The translations under genes were made by a program, and so were the position numbers. A stretch of DNA of 64,000 nt from Opitutia bacterium (GTDB lineage: Bacteria > Verrucomicrobiota > Verrucomicrobiia > Opitutales > Opitutaceae). Positions 26,473 through 35,001 of this stretch are shown here, in pieces. The stretch spans positions 97,066 to 161,065 of the forward strand of contig JACPIS010000021.1 of the NCBI GenBank assembly GCA_016187925.1, in the 5' to 3' direction. The notes under the pieces are model-generated. The model was not told the origin of the DNA, ran no database searches, and saw only the letters and a program-made list of their open reading frames with translations. Each line of letters opens with the position of its first letter. The first letter of the stretch is position 1.

Positions 26473-26601
26473 TAACCACAAACGACAAAGCCCGACCCAC
26501 TTGACCGGCTGTGGTTGGGTTTATTCCATCCGGAGCCTCACTCAGTCGCTCCAGTTTCAGGGAGGCAGGTCATCATGACTCATCTCGCCACAGAAAATCG
26601 C

Positions 26602-27102
26602 TCAGCCGCGCTTGTCTAGTTTCAAGGTTTCTTCAACGGGGAAGCCATGCTGAATCAGCCACTGATTTATAGCTAGTTGAGAAATAGGAAGCAAAGGGTG
26701 CCAATACTGTCCGTGTGCATAGTGCAATCTCCCCACCAGTTCACCCTTTCTGTAGAAGGCCAAATTAAAAAGCCCATAGCAGCCATGCGCTAACTTTGGC
26801 ATCCGTGAGTCGAACATAAGAAGTTCAAAGAATACGTCTGAATCAGTGATGGATTTATTCGCATATATGAGACTCTCCAGCACCCGCTTCTCGCCATATT
26901 CAAAAGAACCGTCCTTATTCATCTTTTTTGGATAAGACACCCACTTTTCTGCCAGGGTCATCCGTATTTCATCAAAGCCCCGCAACTTCTCCTCCCAGCT
27001 CTTGAATTCTTGAGCAGTGTAATACGCAGGTTTTGTCTCACCTTCTTGTGCGAAGACGGATACGTACAAGAGGAGGCAGATCAGATTTACGAGAAGACGC
27101 AT
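26602..27102 (-). CDS. Secreted hypothetical protein
   Basis: 166 residues with signal peptide MRLLVNLICLLLYVSVFAQEG. The mature part has many aromatic residues (YYTAQEFKSWEEKLRGFDEIRMTLAEKW, LAHGCYGLFNLAFYRKGELVGRLHYAHGQYWHPLLP), suggesting a compact globular fold; no family recognised. Its base composition is clearly less GC-rich than its neighbours, suggesting recent transfer or a different constraint. 22 nt downstream of the E1 gene on the same strand. Confidence 0.65.
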   Translation of the reverse strand: MRLLVNLICLLLYVSVFAQEGETKPAYYTAQEFKSWEEKLRGFDEIRMTLAEKWVSYPKKMNKDGSFEYGEKRVLESLIYANKSITDSDVFFELLMFDSRMPKLAHGCYGLFNLAFYRKGELVGRLHYAHGQYWHPLLPISQLAINQWLIQHGFPVEETLKLDKRG

Positions 27103-27124
27103 CCTATTGGTCCTCGCTCTCGCC

Positions 27125-29266
27125 TCACCCCATCCACGCCGTGATGGCGTCGACGATCGTGTCCTTGCTCGGGCGATAGACGGCCTCCAACTCGGGGGCG
27201 AAGGGCACGGGGATGTCGAGTGACGCGATGCGCAGCGGGGCGGCCTTGAGCGAGCTGAACAGTTCTTCGGTGAGGCGCGCGACGAGTTCGGCGCCGAAGC
27301 CGTGCGTGCGGCGGCCTTCGTGCACGACGACGAGGCGGCCGGTGCGGGCGACGGAGGCCTTGATGGCGTCGAGCCGGAGTGGCGAGAGCGCGCGCAGGTC
27401 GAACAGGTCGAAGCTGGTTTCGTATTCCTCCTCGAAGTAGGCGCACGCCTCGGTGCAGTGCAGCACCATCTCGCCGTAGGTGACGATCGTGGCGAAGTCG
27501 CCGCTGCGGATCTTTTTCGGCTGCCAGACCGCGCGGTAGTCCGGGTCGAACCGCACCGGGTGTTTGCCGCGGCGGTAGAGGCCCTTGTGCTCGAAAAGGA
27601 TCACGGGATTGTCGTCCTCGTAGGCGGCGAGCAGCGCGTTGAAGGCGTCCTGCGGGTTCGACGGGTAGAGCGCCTTGAGGCCGGGGAACGAGAGGAACGC
27701 CGCCTCCATTTCCTGCGAGTGGAACGAGCCGAAGGTCAGGCCGCCGCCGCAGGGGAAGCGGAACACGAGCGGCACCTTCTGCCCGGCGCGGAAGTGGTAG
27801 GTGGCGGCGTTGAGCACGATCTGCGTCGTGGCGTCGGTGGCGAAATCGGCAAACTGGAACTCCTCGATCGGACGGTTGCCGCCCGTGGCCAGGCCGATGG
27901 CGTAGCCGGTGGCGGCGGATTCGCAGAGCGGTGTGCTGAACACGCGCGGGCGGCCGAAATCCTTGAGCAGCCCGTCGGTGACCTTGAACGCGCCGCCGTA
28001 GGTGCCGATGTCCTGCCCGAGCACGAGCGACTCCGGGCGCTCCGCGAGGATCTTGCGCAAGCCGCGGTTGATGGCCTGCGCCATGGTCAGCGGCTCTGCC
28101 GCGGATGAGGCGAGAGGCGAGGGGCGAGAGCTGGAAGCTGAGAGTGGAGTGCTGGGATTTGCGGACTGAGCGCTGAGGGCTGGCTGCTGACTGCTGACCG
28201 CTGACTGCTCACTATCCAGGCTCGGGATCCACGGCAGCGGGGCGGTGTCGGGCGCGAAGAGATCGGCTTCCATGCCCTCGGGCGAGACGGGCGGGAGCGC
28301 CAGGGCGGACTTGATGCTGGCCTCGACGAACTCGCGCACGGTGGCGTCGATGGCGTCGAGCTGCGCGCCGAGGCCGGCGGCGACGAGCTGCGCGCGCCAC
28401 GGTGGCAGCGGGTCCTCGGCGAGGATGGCCTCGGCCTCGCCGGGCTTCATGTAGTCGCACGTGTCGTAGGCGGCGTGCCCGCGCAGGCGGAAGGTCTGGG
28501 CCTCGATCAGGATCGGGCGCGACTCCGTGCGGGCGCGCTCGATGGCGGCGCCGAGCACGCGCAGGACGTTCTCCGGATCGTGGCAATCCATCGACAACCC
28601 CTCGATGCCGTAGCCCTTGGCGCGCTCCCAGAGGTTGGGCGAGACGAACTGTTCGCTGACTGGGGTCGAGTAGGCGTATTGGTTGTTCTCGATGACGAAG
28701 ATCACCGGCGCGCCGATCAGCGCGGCGAGGTTGAGCGACTCGTGGACGTCGCCCGTCGAGCTGGAGCCGTCGCCGAAAAACGCGAAGCCCACGGCCGGCT
28801 TGCCCGCGCGGCGCTGCGCGTCGACCGCGCCCACGACGTTCGAGAGCATGATGCCGAGGTGCGAGATCATCGGCAGGCTGCGGTTGGCCGGATCGCCGTG
28901 GTGGATGTTGCCCTCGCGGGCCTTGGTCGGGCTGCCGCTGTTGGCGAAATACTGCGCGAGGTGCTCGCCGAGCTCGCCGCTCCAGATCAGGTGGCCGCCG
29001 AAATCGCGGTGCGAGAACGAGACCACGTCGATGGACTTGTCGGCCAGCAGCGCGAGCGGGCAGATGAGCGCCTCGTTGCCCTGGCCGCCGGTGACGGTGC
29101 CGCGGATGAGGCCCTGGCGGAAAAGATCGAGCACCCGGTTGTCGCCGGTGCGGGCGAGCTGCATCCAGGCGTAGGTGCGGAGCAGGGTGCCGGCGCGGTC
29201 GGCGGCGAGATCGGCGGGGCGGACGTTGCGCGAGGCGAAGAGCGCGGGCGTGGCGGGGTAACTCAT
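27125..29266 (-). CDS. Fused alpha-beta E1 of a branched-chain 2-oxoacid or pyruvate dehydrogenase
   Basis: 713 residues. Residues about 1-345 are E1 alpha (thiamine diphosphate site GDGSSSTGDVHESLN...ENNQYAYSTP); about 390-713 are E1 beta (transketolase-like pyrimidine domain QDIGTYGGAFKVT, FADFATDA, then the C-terminal domain). The two halves are usually separate proteins; the fusion occurs in some bacteria. The enzyme decarboxylates a 2-oxoacid and passes the acyl group to a lipoyl E2. No E2 is adjacent; Lpd at 36457 could serve as E3. Residues about 351-388, the linker, are coded by a 7-nt phased repeat array. Substrate choice cannot be fixed from the sequence. Confidence 0.88.
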   Translation of the reverse strand: MSYPATPALFASRNVRPADLAADRAGTLLRTYAWMQLARTGDNRVLDLFRQGLIRGTVTGGQGNEALICPLALLADKSIDVVSFSHRDFGGHLIWSGELGEHLAQYFANSGSPTKAREGNIHHGDPANRSLPMISHLGIMLSNVVGAVDAQRRAGKPAVGFAFFGDGSSSTGDVHESLNLAALIGAPVIFVIENNQYAYSTPVSEQFVSPNLWERAKGYGIEGLSMDCHDPENVLRVLGAAIERARTESRPILIEAQTFRLRGHAAYDTCDYMKPGEAEAILAEDPLPPWRAQLVAAGLGAQLDAIDATVREFVEASIKSALALPPVSPEGMEADLFAPDTAPLPWIPSLDSEQSAVSSQQPALSAQSANPSTPLSASSSRPSPLASSAAEPLTMAQAINRGLRKILAERPESLVLGQDIGTYGGAFKVTDGLLKDFGRPRVFSTPLCESAATGYAIGLATGGNRPIEEFQFADFATDATTQIVLNAATYHFRAGQKVPLVFRFPCGGGLTFGSFHSQEMEAAFLSFPGLKALYPSNPQDAFNALLAAYEDDNPVILFEHKGLYRRGKHPVRFDPDYRAVWQPKKIRSGDFATIVTYGEMVLHCTEACAYFEEEYETSFDLFDLRALSPLRLDAIKASVARTGRLVVVHEGRRTHGFGAELVARLTEELFSSLKAAPLRIASLDIPVPFAPELEAVYRPSKDTIVDAITAWMG
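28103..28214. repeat. 16-unit 7-nt phased array inside the E1 fusion linker
   Basis: Sixteen consecutive heptamers keep perfect phase. The first few are GCGAGAG-like; the rest are CTGANNG-like (CTGAGCG, CTGAGGG, CTGACTG, CTGACCG). The array lies exactly between the alpha and beta domains and is in frame, giving a Ser/Ala/Gln/Pro-rich linker. The CTGAGGG/CTGAGCG units recur inside lpd at 37131. Confidence 0.85.
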
Positions 29267-29963
29267 TGGGCGCCCACAGAACTGGGGAGAGGTCCGGAGG
29301 GCGGCGAGGAAAAATTATGACAAAACCTCGTCATCAGACCCCATGAGTGCGGCGCGAGACGGACTTATCGCGGGGGAAAAAGGTGGGGAAAACCACGAAT
29401 AGACACGAATGAACACCAATCCGGAGACGGTATTTGTCCTGTCGATTTGCTCCGAGCCGGAACTGTAGGGCGGGGTCGCCGCACCCAGCCGCGAAGATGG
29501 CATGGGCTGCACGCCCATCGGCGGGGTCAGCGACCCCGCCCTACAACCAAGCGACAGTATCCTCAGACTATTGGAGGCGCGCCGCCCGCGGCGCGCATTC
29601 CGCGGCGAGGGCGCCGCGGCTCCACGAGAGGCGAACGGCTCAACCCTCGTAGGGCGCGACCTTGTGTCGCGCCTTGGGGCGGAGGCCAGATTGGATAATG
29701 ACATGGTAGGGCGAACCACCAAGGCTGACGCACTTGTCGCCGTCCCGGTGAGCCGCGGCTCGGCGAGGACGCCTCGCCCTACCTTCAATCGCCTCAGTTC
29801 AATGTAATCCGATTTGGTTTTCGCTTTGGACGCGCGCCGACCCCGGCGCGCATTCCGCGGCGAAGGCGCCGCGGCTCCACGAGAGGCGAACGGCTCAACC
29901 CTCGTAGGGCGCGACCTTGCGTCGCGCCTTGGGACACCGCGGCTCCCAAGGAATGCGGTCGCC
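29267..29963. repeat. Repeat hub without genes
   Basis: No gene is seen in about 700 nt. From left: a 10-nt phased array (29394-29420, CACGAAT units); a GTAG REPIN (29465-29544); a block of about 88 nt (29591-29679) repeated at 29845-29932 with about two differences, each holding CCGCGGCGAGGGCGCCGCGG and a GTAGGGCGCGACC..GTCGCGCC hairpin; and another GTAG pair (29706-29782). Several unrelated elements have accumulated here between the E1 gene and the hydrolase. Confidence 0.8.
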
Positions 29964-30647
29964 TCAAACCTCCAGCGACTCGCCGGGCTTGAGCGGGCGG
30001 ACGGCGTGGCCCTGCAGGTCGGCGCGGCGGGCGAAGTCGGCGGCGTCCTGCGCGATCACCGGCCAGGTGTTGTAATGCATGGGCACGGTGAGCTTGGGTT
30101 TCAGGAACGCGAGGGCCTCGAGCGCGTCGTCGGGGCCCATCGTGAAGTTGTCACCGATGGGCAGCAGCGCGAGGTCGAGCCCGGCGCGGCCGATGAGCTG
30201 CATGTCGAGAAACAGCGCGGTGTCGCCGGCGTGGTAGATGTGGCGGCCGTCCGCCGTGATGAGGATGCCGCAGGGCGAGCCGAGGTAGACGGGTGCCAGC
30301 GGGTTTTCGCCGAGGCTGGAGCTGTGGTGCGCAAGCGTGAGCTTCACGCGGCCGAACGAGAAGTTGTGGCCGCCGCCGGGGTTGAGCCCGTGCGTCTGCG
30401 CGCCGCGGGCCGCAAAGTATTCGCTGATCTCGAAGTTGCCGATGATCGTCGCGTTGCAGCGCTGGGCGAGCGCGAGGGCGTCACCCACATGGTCGTCGTG
30501 CCCGTGCGAGAGGAGTACGTAGTCGCAGCGGACGTCGGCGGCCTTGACCGGGCAGACGGAGTTGCCGGTAAGGAAGGGGTCGATGATGAGCCGGGCGGTC
30601 GCCGTCTCGAGGTAGAAGCACGAGTGGCCGAAATACGTGACGCGCAT
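29964..30647 (-). CDS. Metal-dependent hydrolase, UPF0173 (metallo-beta-lactamase fold)
   Basis: 227 residues, the usual length for the family. N-terminal MRVTYFGHSCFYLE, zinc motif LLSHGHDDHVGDA (HxHxDH), then HAGDTALFLDMQLIG and VPMHYNTWP with further ligands. This is the UPF0173 group of the metallo-beta-lactamase superfamily, for which a general hydrolase role is assumed. Start 20 nt after the aldo/keto reductase stop, so the two form one unit. Confidence 0.92.
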   Translation of the reverse strand: MRVTYFGHSCFYLETATARLIIDPFLTGNSVCPVKAADVRCDYVLLSHGHDDHVGDALALAQRCNATIIGNFEISEYFAARGAQTHGLNPGGGHNFSFGRVKLTLAHHSSSLGENPLAPVYLGSPCGILITADGRHIYHAGDTALFLDMQLIGRAGLDLALLPIGDNFTMGPDDALEALAFLKPKLTVPMHYNTWPVIAQDAADFARRADLQGHAVRPLKPGESLEV

Positions 30648-30667
30648 GGCGGGTCTCCGGGGAAAAC

Positions 30668-31660
30668 TCAGTCGGAAATCTGCCGCGTGATCTGGTCGAG
30701 CTCGGCCATGACGTTGGCGGAGAGGCGGGGGACCAGCTCGAGCGCGCCGAGGTTTTCCTGCAATTGCCCGACCTTGGACGCGCCGAGGATGACGGTGCTG
30801 ACCTGCGGGTTCTTCAGGCACCACGCGACGCCGAGCTTCGGCAGCGTCGTGCCGAGCTGCGTGGCGACGGCGGCGATCTTCTTCACCGCAGCGAGCCGCC
30901 GCTCCGGGATTGGTCCGGGGCCGGTGACGCGGCTGCGCAGCCAGTCGTAGCCCTCGAGGTCGAGCCGCGAGCCGGCCGGGATGCCGTCGTTGTATTTGCC
31001 CGTGAGCAAGCCGCTGGCGAGCGGCGACCAGATGGTGGTGCCGAGGCCGGCCGACTGGCAGAGCGGGCTCAGTTCCTTTTCGAAAAAATTCCGGTGAAAC
31101 AGATTGTATTGCGGCTGCTCGACGGCGGGCCGGTGCAGGCCGAGCCGCTCGCAAAGCGTGATGGCCTCCTTGAGCTGCGCGACATTCCACTCGCTCGTGC
31201 CCCAGTAGAGCACCTTGCCCTGCACGATCAGGTCGTGCATCGCGCGCACGGTCTCGAGCAGCGGCGTGTCCGGGTCGGGGCGGTGGCAGAGATAGAGGTC
31301 GAGGTGCTCGACCTGCAGGCGGCGCAACGCGGCGTGGCAGGCCTCGACGACATGCTTGCGCGACAGGCCGGTTTCGTTGGGCTTTTCGCCGTCGGAACCG
31401 AAGAAGACCTTGCTCGAGACGAGGTAGCTGCTGCGGCGCCAGCCGGATTTTTTTAAAATCTCGCCCATCACGATCTCCGCCTTGCCCTCCGCGTAGCTCT
31501 CGGCGTTGTCGAAAAAATTCACGCCCGCGTCGTAGGCGGTGTGCAGCAGGTCGCGCGCGGTGTCGGGGCTGACCTGGTTGCCGAACGTGACCCACGCGCC
31601 GAACGACAGCGCGGAGACCTTGAGGCCGGACGAACCGAGGCGGCGGTAGGGCATATCCAT
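30668..31660 (-). CDS. Aldo/keto reductase, potassium-channel beta-like group
   Basis: 330 residues. NADPH-dependent TIM-barrel oxidoreductase. Seen: MPYRRLGSSGLKVSALSFGAW, catalytic Asp/Tyr in FFDNAESYAEGKAE, Lys in LVSSKVFFG, His in DLYLCHRPD, and the cofactor motif STVILGASKVGQLQENL. Length and the early LGSSGLKVS match the channel beta-subunit / YghZ group, which reduces aldehydes such as methylglyoxal. ATG 31654 is an alternative start. The natural substrate is unknown. Confidence 0.92.
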   Translation of the reverse strand: MDMPYRRLGSSGLKVSALSFGAWVTFGNQVSPDTARDLLHTAYDAGVNFFDNAESYAEGKAEIVMGEILKKSGWRRSSYLVSSKVFFGSDGEKPNETGLSRKHVVEACHAALRRLQVEHLDLYLCHRPDPDTPLLETVRAMHDLIVQGKVLYWGTSEWNVAQLKEAITLCERLGLHRPAVEQPQYNLFHRNFFEKELSPLCQSAGLGTTIWSPLASGLLTGKYNDGIPAGSRLDLEGYDWLRSRVTGPGPIPERRLAAVKKIAAVATQLGTTLPKLGVAWCLKNPQVSTVILGASKVGQLQENLGALELVPRLSANVMAELDQITRQISD

Positions 31661-31847
31661 GCGCGCGAGCCTGCGCGAAAGCCGCGCGAATGTCTAACGC
31701 GAGTTTTCGGTGGCGGCTTTTTTCGCGCGCACCCCGCCGACCGAGGGAGGGATATCAGGCTCAGCATGCTCCGCTTGGTTTTTGGGGTTGCCAGAACGGG
31801 CGGAGTGGGGAGCATCCAGCACACGGGCCGCCTTGGAGTTGTTGCAC

Positions 31848-32183
31848 ATGAAATCAGCACACGAAATCTTGTGGGAAAACGAAACGCGCCGACTGAATCA
31901 CGAGGTGGAGGAACGTGACTGGCAGAAACTGGTGGGAGCAGCGCGCACGCCGGTATGGCTGTTCGCGCTGACCCCGCTGGCTTGGTTGGGCCTGTTTGCG
32001 GCGATGGCATACGCAGAGATCGGCCCGCGCTGGTCCCCCGTCTACACCTTGGGGATTTTCTTTCTCATGGCGCTAGGCAACTGGTGGGCGATGATGAAGC
32101 GGCGTGAGGTAGCTCTCAGGAAGATCATCGAGCGTGAGGCGCCGAGGTTGGCGGATAAACTCCGACAAGAACGCGTCTTTTGA
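31848..32183 (+). CDS. Small two-helix membrane protein
   Basis: 111 residues from ATG 31848 (MKSAHEILWENETRR); a longer frame to 31710 is unlikely. Two hydrophobic segments (VWLFALTPLAWLGLFAAMAYA and YTLGIFFLMALGNWWAM) sit between charged ends. No family recognised. It converges with mhqD, whose stop is 5 nt away, so there is little room for a terminator. Confidence 0.6.
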   Translation: MKSAHEILWENETRRLNHEVEERDWQKLVGAARTPVWLFALTPLAWLGLFAAMAYAEIGPRWSPVYTLGIFFLMALGNWWAMMKRREVALRKIIEREAPRLADKLRQERVF

Positions 32184-32188
32184 GGAAA

Positions 32189-32800
32189 TCAGGAGTCGAG
32201 AAGCGACTTTGCCAAAGCAAAATCACCCGGCCCCAGCCCGTGTCCGGCGGCGTGGGTGATGAGCGTGACCTCGGCGCCGCCAGAGCGAAACATCTCCGCC
32301 AGCCGCGCCGGGTGGTCGGCCGGCACGAGCGGGTCGGACCGGCCGGAGGAGAGCAGCACGCGCTTGCCGCGCAGATTGGGAACGTGCTTCGGTTCGAGCA
32401 CCACCATCGGGCGCAGCAGCACCGCGGCGGAGAGCGATTCGGGCCGGAGCAGCAGGAGCGACGCGGCCATGTTGGCGCCGTTGGAGAAACCCAGCGCGGT
32501 CAGATGCGAGGGGTCGAAGGCGTAGCGTTGCGCGGCGGTCGCGATGAAGTCGGCCAGCGCATGCGTGCGCTGCTCGACGTCGACGAGATCGAACACGCCT
32601 TCGGCGAAGCGTCGGAAGAAGCGCGGGGCGCCGCGCTCGAGGACGTCGCCCCGCGGGCTGAGCAGAGCAGCGCCCGGTGCCAATTGGCGGCCGAGCGGGA
32701 TGAGATCGTGTTCGTTGCCGCCCGTGCCGTGGAGGAGCAGGAGCGGCACGGTGTGTGGATCGGTGCCCGGCTCGAAGACGTGTTGGTAGGTGAGGGACAT
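32189..32800 (-). CDS. mhqD: Carboxylesterase/hydrolase of the quinone-response cluster
   Basis: 203 residues, alpha/beta hydrolase of the carboxylesterase/phospholipase type. Seen: oxyanion region LLLLHGTGGNEHDLIPLG, nucleophile elbow ALGFSNGANMA (Ser), acid SSGRSDPLVP and late histidine HAAGHGLGPGD. Order with the two upstream genes is the same as mhqR/mhqO/mhqD systems that clear quinones and hydroquinones. The start is 4 nt from a 7-nt phased repeat array that fills the gap to mhqO. Confidence 0.85.
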   Translation of the reverse strand: MSLTYQHVFEPGTDPHTVPLLLLHGTGGNEHDLIPLGRQLAPGAALLSPRGDVLERGAPRFFRRFAEGVFDLVDVEQRTHALADFIATAAQRYAFDPSHLTALGFSNGANMAASLLLLRPESLSAAVLLRPMVVLEPKHVPNLRGKRVLLSSGRSDPLVPADHPARLAEMFRSGGAEVTLITHAAGHGLGPGDFALAKSLLDS

Positions 32801-32803
32801 GAA

Positions 32804-32873
32804 AGAGCAGAGGACAGAGGACGGAGATCAGAGAGCAGAGATCGGAGGTCGGAGGACGGAGGACGGGGGACTG
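32804..32873. repeat. Ten-unit 7-nt phased array
   Basis: Ten heptamers in perfect phase on the plus strand, consensus AGRNCRG (AGAGCAG, AGGACAG, AGGACGG, AGATCAG and so on). It starts three bases beyond the mhqD start codon and occupies its 5' leader. Same heptamer as at 2729-2823. Confidence 0.85.
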
Positions 32874-32987
32874 AAGGGGACGGCCGGGTGATTCGTAGGG
32901 GCGCCTCTACGAGGAGAAAAATTTCTCTTACTCGTGATCGCGCCTCTGTGTGGGTGGATGGGTCGGGGCGTAAAGCCCCTCCCACAT

Positions 32988-33923
32988 TCAGGTGAGCGCG
33001 GGCAGGGCCGCCTCGATCTCGGCGCGGTGCGGTTCGAGGCGCGGCGGCAAGCTGAGCTTCGTGCCGAGTTGCTCGACGGGCTCGTCGATGGCGAAGCCCG
33101 GCTGGTCGGTCGCGATCTCGAAGAGCACGCCGCCCGGCTCGCGGTAATAGATAGACTTGAAGTAGGCGCGGTCGATGACCGGGCTGACTTGCAGGCCGCG
33201 ACCGAGCAGGACGGAACGCGCCGCGACCTCCGTGGCGTCGTCCGGCACGCGGAAGGCGACGTGGTGGATCGTGCCGGCGCCGTTGAGGCCGCGCGGCAGG
33301 GCCGGATCGGTCAGCAAGTCGACGTAGGTGCCGGGGCCGCCCGCGCCGGCGGCGTAGCGCGTGCGATGGCCGGCTTGGGCGAGTTGGCGGTAGCCCATCG
33401 AGTCGGTCAGCACGGATGCAGTCGGCCGGGCGTCGGTCAGCGCCAGCGTCGTGCCGTGGAAACCGCGGATGGCGAACTGCGCCGGCACGTCGGCCGACGG
33501 GGTAGGGGCGCGCGGATCGGCTTCCGGCGTGGCGACCAGCTCGAGGCGCAGGCCGTCGGGATCGAACACGGTCAGCACTTCCTCGTTGAAGCGCCGCTCG
33601 GCCGGGGCGGTCGCGACCTTGAGTTCAGCCAGACGCTTCTGCCAGAAGGGTAGGGAGCCGGCGGGCACGGAGAACCCGGTGGCGTAGGACTGTCCGGTGC
33701 CCGGCCGGCCGCGGCGCAGGCCCGCCCAAGGGAAGAAAGTCAGGATGGTGCCCGGCGAGCCGGCGTAGTCCCCGTAGTAGAGGTGGTAGGTGCCCGGGTC
33801 ATCCTGGTTGACCGACTTCTTGACGAAGCGCAGCCCGAGCACGCGCGTGTAGAAATCGAGGTTCTGGCGCGGGTCGGAGGCGATGGCAGTGATGTGGTGG
33901 AGTCCGTGGACGGTTGGTTTCAT
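32988..33923 (-). CDS. mhqO: Ring-cleaving dioxygenase, MhqO/glyoxalase family
   Basis: 311 residues made of two glyoxalase-type (vicinal oxygen chelate) halves. Seen: first half MKPTVHGLHHITAIASDPRQNLDFYTRVLGLRFVKKSVNQDDPGTYHLYYGD, then FDPDGLRLEL; second half IRGFHGTTLAL and GTIHHVAFRV, with YREPGGVLFEIATD. His and Glu residues at these sites bind the metal. The family opens hydroquinone rings. Preceded by the MarR regulator and by a possible operator at 33927-33945. Confidence 0.92.
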   Translation of the reverse strand: MKPTVHGLHHITAIASDPRQNLDFYTRVLGLRFVKKSVNQDDPGTYHLYYGDYAGSPGTILTFFPWAGLRRGRPGTGQSYATGFSVPAGSLPFWQKRLAELKVATAPAERRFNEEVLTVFDPDGLRLELVATPEADPRAPTPSADVPAQFAIRGFHGTTLALTDARPTASVLTDSMGYRQLAQAGHRTRYAAGAGGPGTYVDLLTDPALPRGLNGAGTIHHVAFRVPDDATEVAARSVLLGRGLQVSPVIDRAYFKSIYYREPGGVLFEIATDQPGFAIDEPVEQLGTKLSLPPRLEPHRAEIEAALPALT

Positions 33924-33958
33924 AAGCTTTGATGTCGAAATATACGGAAAAATAAAAC

Positions 33959-34402
33959 TCAGCGCTTCAGGCCGATCTTTTTGCAGAGGCGGGAGAAGTC
34001 CAGCAGCTCGGTGGAGGAGAGGATGCCCATCTCTTGGTTCACGCGCTCGACGACCTTGGGGAAGAGCGCAGTGATGAACGTCGTACCTTTCTCCGTCAGC
34101 TTCACGACGACGAAACGGCGGTCCGCCGGATCGCGCTCGCGCACGACGAGGCCGGCTTTCTCGAGGTTGTCGACGACGAGGGTGAGGTTGCCGCCGCTGC
34201 GCAGGAGTTTTTCGGCGAGCTCGCCCTGGCAGAGCGGCCCGAGGTGGTAGAGCGACTCCAGCACGCCGAACTGGGTGATCGTAATGATTTCGGGCAGCAC
34301 GCCATGCACGCGGGTGGAGACGGACTCGGCGGCGCGCTGCAGCTTGATGAAAGCGTTCAGCGCGTTGATCTCTTCGATCGGGCCTTTGTGACGTGTTCCC
34401 AT
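33959..34402 (-). CDS. mhqR: MarR-family regulator of the mhq cluster
   Basis: 147 residues with a winged helix-turn-helix: TQFGVLESLYHLGPLCQGELAEKLLRSGGNLTLVVDNLEKAGLVVRERDPADRRFVVVKLTEKG. MhqR-type regulators leave DNA when quinones modify or bind them, derepressing the dioxygenase and hydrolase. It is first in the operon, 35 nt before mhqO. No conserved N-terminal sensor cysteine is seen, so the sensing chemistry is uncertain. Confidence 0.88.
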   Translation of the reverse strand: MGTRHKGPIEEINALNAFIKLQRAAESVSTRVHGVLPEIITITQFGVLESLYHLGPLCQGELAEKLLRSGGNLTLVVDNLEKAGLVVRERDPADRRFVVVKLTEKGTTFITALFPKVVERVNQEMGILSSTELLDFSRLCKKIGLKR

Positions 34403-34413
34403 AAGGCGATTAC

Positions 34414-34440
34414 TTTGATGCGATATGAATCGATGTCAAA
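34414..34440. promoter_or_regulatory. Candidate MhqR operator
   Basis: An imperfect inverted repeat TTTGATGCGAT / ATCGATGTCAAA starts 12 nt upstream of mhqR. A related sequence, CTTTGATGTCGAAATATAC, lies just before mhqO (33927-33945). Two related sites at the two expected control points support an operator; binding is inferred. Confidence 0.4.
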
Positions 34441-34481
34441 ATAATTATCTGGCGTGTAGTTCCCACAAGACTAAAGCGCTA

Positions 34482-34919
34482 TTAAGCATCGATTTTCTGA
34501 ATTCGCGGCAGGTGTCGACCGCCCTCGAAAGGGGTGTCCAGCCAGACTTTCACGATTTTCAACGCGGTCTCCTCGTCGATGGTACGCTGGCCGAGCGAGA
34601 GCACGTTGCCGTCGTTGTGCGAGCGGTTCCAGATGGCGACCTGTTCGGTCCAACACAGCCCGCAGCGCACGCCGCGCACGCGGTTGGCGACGATGGCCTC
34701 GCCGTTGCCGGAGCCACCGAGCACGATGCCGCGCTCGTATTCGCCGCGCGCCACCGCCTCGGCGACCGGGCGGATGAAGTCCGGGTAATCGCACGAGGCC
34801 TCGGAGGTCGTGCCGTAGTCGCGCAGGATGTGGCCCTCGGCGAGCAGCAGGGCCTTGATCTTCTCCTTGTAGGCGAAGCCGGCGTGGTCCGAACCGATGG
34901 CGATGGTGAATTTCTTCAT
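34482..34919 (-). CDS. rpiB: Ribose 5-phosphate isomerase B
   Basis: 145 residues, RpiB/LacAB fold. It interconverts ribose 5-phosphate and ribulose 5-phosphate in the pentose phosphate pathway. Seen: IAIGSDHAGFAYKEKIK, DYPDFIRPVAEAVA, GIVLGGSGNGEAIVANRVRGVRCGLC (the active-site region; the usual catalytic Cys in GTGIG is here GSGNG, as in the other RpiB subgroup), and HNDGNVLSLGQR. Divergent from the lipoprotein gene. Confidence 0.93.
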   Translation of the reverse strand: MKKFTIAIGSDHAGFAYKEKIKALLLAEGHILRDYGTTSEASCDYPDFIRPVAEAVARGEYERGIVLGGSGNGEAIVANRVRGVRCGLCWTEQVAIWNRSHNDGNVLSLGQRTIDEETALKIVKVWLDTPFEGGRHLPRIQKIDA

Positions 34920-35001
34920 AAAGGCGTCGAAGGGTGAACCCGGTAGAGTTGCGGTTGTCGTTATTCAGGTCACACTCGCCCCAGCAAACAAATTCCCCGC
35001 C

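Noticed and set aside
32804..32873. CRISPR array
   Set aside because: The units are 7 nt with no spacers and no cas genes; no CRISPR was seen anywhere in the window.
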